Below, piece by piece: positions 61,367 through 64,000 of a stretch of 64,000 nucleotides of DNA (its first letter is position 1; every line of letters begins with the position of its first letter). This stretch comes from Vibrio maritimus (lineage in GTDB: Bacteria > Pseudomonadota > Gammaproteobacteria > Enterobacterales > Vibrionaceae). The notes under the pieces are model-generated. The model worked only from the letters and a program-made list of their open reading frames with translations. It made no database searches and had not been told where the DNA came from. Where the stretch lies: the NCBI GenBank assembly GCA_000755425.1, contig BBMT01000002.1:574806-638805 (forward strand), written 5' to 3'. Position numbers and translations under genes: made by a program.

Positions 61367-62286
61367 ATGCAATCAGCAATAACCGGCAAAAAGTCTACGC
61401 TTTTTGCCGTTTTTGTATCTAGCGTATTTCTATTTGGCTGCTCTTCAGCACCAAAAGACGAGCAAGTTCCTTCGGCTCAAGAGGCAACTGTTGCTCCTAT
61501 CGCATCTCAACCGGTTGACACATCGGTAGAGAGTACAAGCGCGCCAAATGATGCGGTGAGTAACAATGGTGTAGACACCTCCCAAACCAGTGCCGAGCTT
61601 GGTAGCGAAGCGCCTGTTGGTACTGATGTCTATGACCCGTTTGAGGGTTTCAACCGGGCGATGTTTACCTTCAACTATGATTACCTAGACCCTTACTTCG
61701 TCAGGCCAGTATCTCTTGCCTATGTGAATTATACCCTGTGCCAGTGCGTTCTGGCGTAAGCAACTTTCTTGCTAACTTAGATGAGCCATTCAGTGCCGTG
61801 AACAACGTGGTGATGGGTAATGGTTCTAAAGCGCTCGACCATTTCAATCGTTTTTGGATCAACAGTACGCTTGGTTTGTTGGGCTTTATTGATATTGCTT
61901 CCGCAGCAGGCATAGAAAAGCACGACAAGAAAGAGTTTGGTGATGCGATTGGTCACTACGGTGTCGGCACTGGTCCTTACTTCATGGTACCTGGCTATGG
62001 ACCTATTATCTTGCGTGAGGGGGCAGATGTCGTCGATGGTCTTTACCCGCCTATTTCATTCCTGAACTTTTGGGCAAGCCTTGGCAAATGGGCGTTAGAA
62101 GGTATGGAGAAACGTGCGCTTGTTGTATCTCAAGAGGCAACGTTGGAACGCTCACCAGACCCATATGCTCTGACTCGTGATATCTATATTCAGCGCCAAA
62201 ACTACAACGCCGAAGTGGTCAGTGATAAGGTCGATGAAGAGCAAGAAGCTTATATTGATGACTACTTGGATAGCTTTGATGAGTAG
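61367..62286 (+). CDS. mlaA: MlaA (VacJ), phospholipid-removing outer-membrane lipoprotein (frameshifted)
   Basis: MlaA takes misplaced phospholipids from the outer leaflet for the Mla pathway. I use ATG 61367, preceded by GATGAGG; TTG 61343 and ATG 61355 are in-frame alternatives. Lipobox LFGC at about residue 22-25 follows a hydrophobic segment. A Thr/Ser/Ala-rich linker precedes the MlaA domain (YDPFEGFNRAMFTFNYDYLD). The frame breaks at 61734-61736 (CCCC read as CCC; restored: YVNYTPVPVRSGVSNFLAN). Conserved GVGTGPYFMVPGYGP is present. Repaired length about 306. Confidence 0.94.
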
Positions 62287-62316
62287 CGTTAACGAATTGT
62301 CCTAGTGAGCAAAAAT

Positions 62317-62346
62317 AAAAACGTCACTCAATAGAGTGACGTTTTT
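62317..62346. terminator. Bidirectional terminator between mlaA and fadL
   Basis: A perfect 13-bp stem (62317-62329 with 62334-62346), 4-base loop, A run on the left and T run on the right. Serves mlaA (+) and could serve fadL (-), whose stop is about 170 bases away; that stretch shows no gene. Confidence 0.92.
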
Positions 62347-62515
62347 CGTAGAAATCTTGTCGTCATCTTCATGAACGTGAAGATCTCTCCCAAGCGCGTA
62401 ACCAACATAAATGGTTCGATGAACTCAAAATTTGAGTCTGCGACACGCTATATGAGCTCTACTTTTGCAAGGGGATGACGATATTTCTAGTAGTCTCTGC
62501 AACTAAATCAGGAGA

Positions 62516-63796
62516 TTAGAAACGGTAGTTAGCTTGAATACCCGCAATCCAAACATCACCTGAGATTTCACCTTCAAATGTACCAAAAGCAGCTGCACTT
62601 TCGTCAAGCTCATCACGTGGTTCAATAATAGACGCATCGCGAGCCATGATGTAGGTCAGACCGCCATCCAAGGTAAACTGCTTGGTAAAGGCGTAGCTAA
62701 GACCCGCACTAAGCCAAGTACGGTCAGTTTCTGGAATCGTTGTAGTACGATACTTGTCGTCAACAGCAGACATGTCGTATGCCACACCACCGCGCAGTGC
62801 AAGCTTACTGTTTAACTGGTAGGTTGTGCCCAATGCAAAGCGGTAACTGTCTTTCCAGTTCTCGTTTTTGATTGTAGAAACTTGTCCATCAACAAACTCA
62901 GCTTCAAGTTTTTCGAAACTGCTCCACTGTGTCCAATTAATGCTAGAGTGCATTGCCCACTTTTCGCTAAGTTGATGATACGATGAAAGCTCTGCAGTGG
63001 CAGGAAGAGCAACACTCAGCCTTCCGTCTTTACGACCCGGGAACTTAAATCCGATTTGGCCTTCGCCATAGCCATCGAAGTCCATCATTACTTCGGATTT
63101 ATAGGCAAACCCTAGTCGATGAGAATCATTGATTTGCCAAGCAGCTCCTAGTACATATCCCCACGATGAATCCTTACCTTCAACATATTTTAGATAGTTT
63201 CCAGCGATGCTTCCAAAAGGGGGAATGTTAGGAATGGTAGCGCCGATTTTACCTTCACCTGTTACAAAGCGAACACCACCGCCAACGCTAAGTGTTTCGT
63301 TTATTTGGTAACCAACGTTTGCTACTGCTTCAACAGTCATAATTTTCGCTTCATTGCCATACTGTGTAGCCTTGAAGTTTTTGTCTAGGCTCGTTTCCAT
63401 ACCATAGTTAGACCCTAGAGCTAAGCCCGCAAACCACTGGTCGTTAATTTGATGGGAAACGTAGAAGTTGGGTACAGGTGCACTGTTAGCGATATCTTTT
63501 GCTTCAGTGTAATAAGACTCACCTAGCGGGCTTACTGCCGTACCCTTAACATCAATATTAGGCTCAACGTACAACACACCACCAGAAATTTGTGTGCCTT
63601 CTAGGTAGGTAAGCATTGCTGGGTTACGCCATTGTGCGCCGGCGTTATCCGCCATAGCCGCTTCACCAGCGTAAGCACGACCTAGACCAGTAGCAGAGTA
63701 CTCAGCAAGCTGGAAGCCTGCCGCAGACGCTGTCGTAGACGCTAGTGTTCCCAATACCACTGCAATAGCAAGGGAAGAGTATTTTGTATTTATCAT
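62516..63796 (-). CDS. fadL: FadL-family outer-membrane long-chain fatty acid transporter
   Basis: Beta-barrel porin of the FadL/OmpP1 family, 426 residues. Signal peptide with cleavage after TTASA, followed by the family N-terminus AGFQLAEYSATGLGRAYAGE and the hatch-domain region ADNAGAQWRNPAMLTYLEGT. The C-terminus ends WIAGIQANYRF with terminal Phe as in barrel proteins, and a SALE-like AFTKQFTLDGGLTYIM strand precedes it. Substrate is inferred from the family. No FadR-type operator was recognised in the 204 bases upstream, which carry only a weak TAGAAT -10-like box. Vibrios have several FadL paralogues, so the symbol is a family name. Confidence 0.9.
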   Translation of the reverse strand: MINTKYSSLAIAVVLGTLASTTASAAGFQLAEYSATGLGRAYAGEAAMADNAGAQWRNPAMLTYLEGTQISGGVLYVEPNIDVKGTAVSPLGESYYTEAKDIANSAPVPNFYVSHQINDQWFAGLALGSNYGMETSLDKNFKATQYGNEAKIMTVEAVANVGYQINETLSVGGGVRFVTGEGKIGATIPNIPPFGSIAGNYLKYVEGKDSSWGYVLGAAWQINDSHRLGFAYKSEVMMDFDGYGEGQIGFKFPGRKDGRLSVALPATAELSSYHQLSEKWAMHSSINWTQWSSFEKLEAEFVDGQVSTIKNENWKDSYRFALGTTYQLNSKLALRGGVAYDMSAVDDKYRTTTIPETDRTWLSAGLSYAFTKQFTLDGGLTYIMARDASIIEPRDELDESAAAFGTFEGEISGDVWIAGIQANYRF

Positions 63797-64000
63797 TATT
63801 GTTCGCTCAAATTAATTGCGTTTAGAGCGCAGATTCTATTTTTAGAGCATTAACTTTAAAACTATTTTGTGACTAAAAGTGCATTTTTAAGACTATCTAT
63901 CGGAGGGAGTTATTTTGCAGATGAATATTCTGGTTGTTATCGAGATGTTGTAAAATTTGAGCGTACAGTTGTAAGGAGGGAAGAGCGTTATATGTGTAGT

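Overview
The window is a polar-flagellum and chemotaxis supercluster from a Vibrio (Gammaproteobacteria; I cannot name the species), followed by a System I cytochrome c maturation operon and two envelope lipid genes. The Vibrio assignment rests on the gene order (flgP, flgNMA, cheVR, flgB-L, flagellins, flaG-fliD-flaI-fliS, flrABC, fliE-R, flhBAFG, fliA, cheYZAB, parC-parP, cheW), the FlrA/FlrB/FlrC regulators, tandem flagellins, and close resemblance of the proteins to Vibrio families.

Layout. 1-2122: 3' end of flgP, a bidirectional terminator, then flgN, flgM and flgA on the minus strand. 2222-4073: cheV and cheR. 4359-11944: basal body, hook and rod genes flgB to flgJ. 12157-15241: hook-filament junction genes flgK and flgL. 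15673-19912: three tandem flagellins. 20049-23199: flaG, fliD, flaI (fliT-like) and fliS. 23414-27570: the regulators flrA, flrB and flrC. 27710-40956: fliE to fliR and flhB (MS ring, switch, ATPase, hook-length control, export gate). 41100-46419: flhA, the polar number/placement pair flhF and flhG, and fliA. 46453-53852: cheY, cheZ, cheA, cheB, parC, parP, cheW and a DUF2802 gene. 54152-61174: ccmABCDEFGHI. 61367-63796: mlaA (+) and a fadL-type porin (-). No rRNA, tRNA, insertion sequence, prophage or CRISPR array was seen.

Regulation readable in the DNA. GG-N10-GC (sigma54, -24/-12) promoters precede flgB, flgF, flgK, flrB, fliE and flhA; a weaker GG-N10-GT precedes the first flagellin. TAAA-N15-GCCGATAA-like (sigma28) promoters precede flagellins 2 and 3. 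This matches the known Vibrio hierarchy FlrA > sigma54 > FlrBC and FliA > late genes. Strong hairpin terminators separate several transcription units, and one lies between flgH and flgI.

Main caution. About 39 single-base frameshifts interrupt about 25 genes that are expected to be intact. Wherever the site can be pinned, one base is missing from a run of identical bases; the single extra base is in an A8 run in fliK. This looks like homopolymer error in the sequence, not gene decay. I give each such gene as one CDS spanning its pieces and state where the frame breaks. The more biological points are the three repeated LID-like segments in CheA beside parC-parP, the (Glu-Pro)10 hexanucleotide repeat in ParP, a TTGCC cluster before flgF, and structured leaders before flagellin genes.
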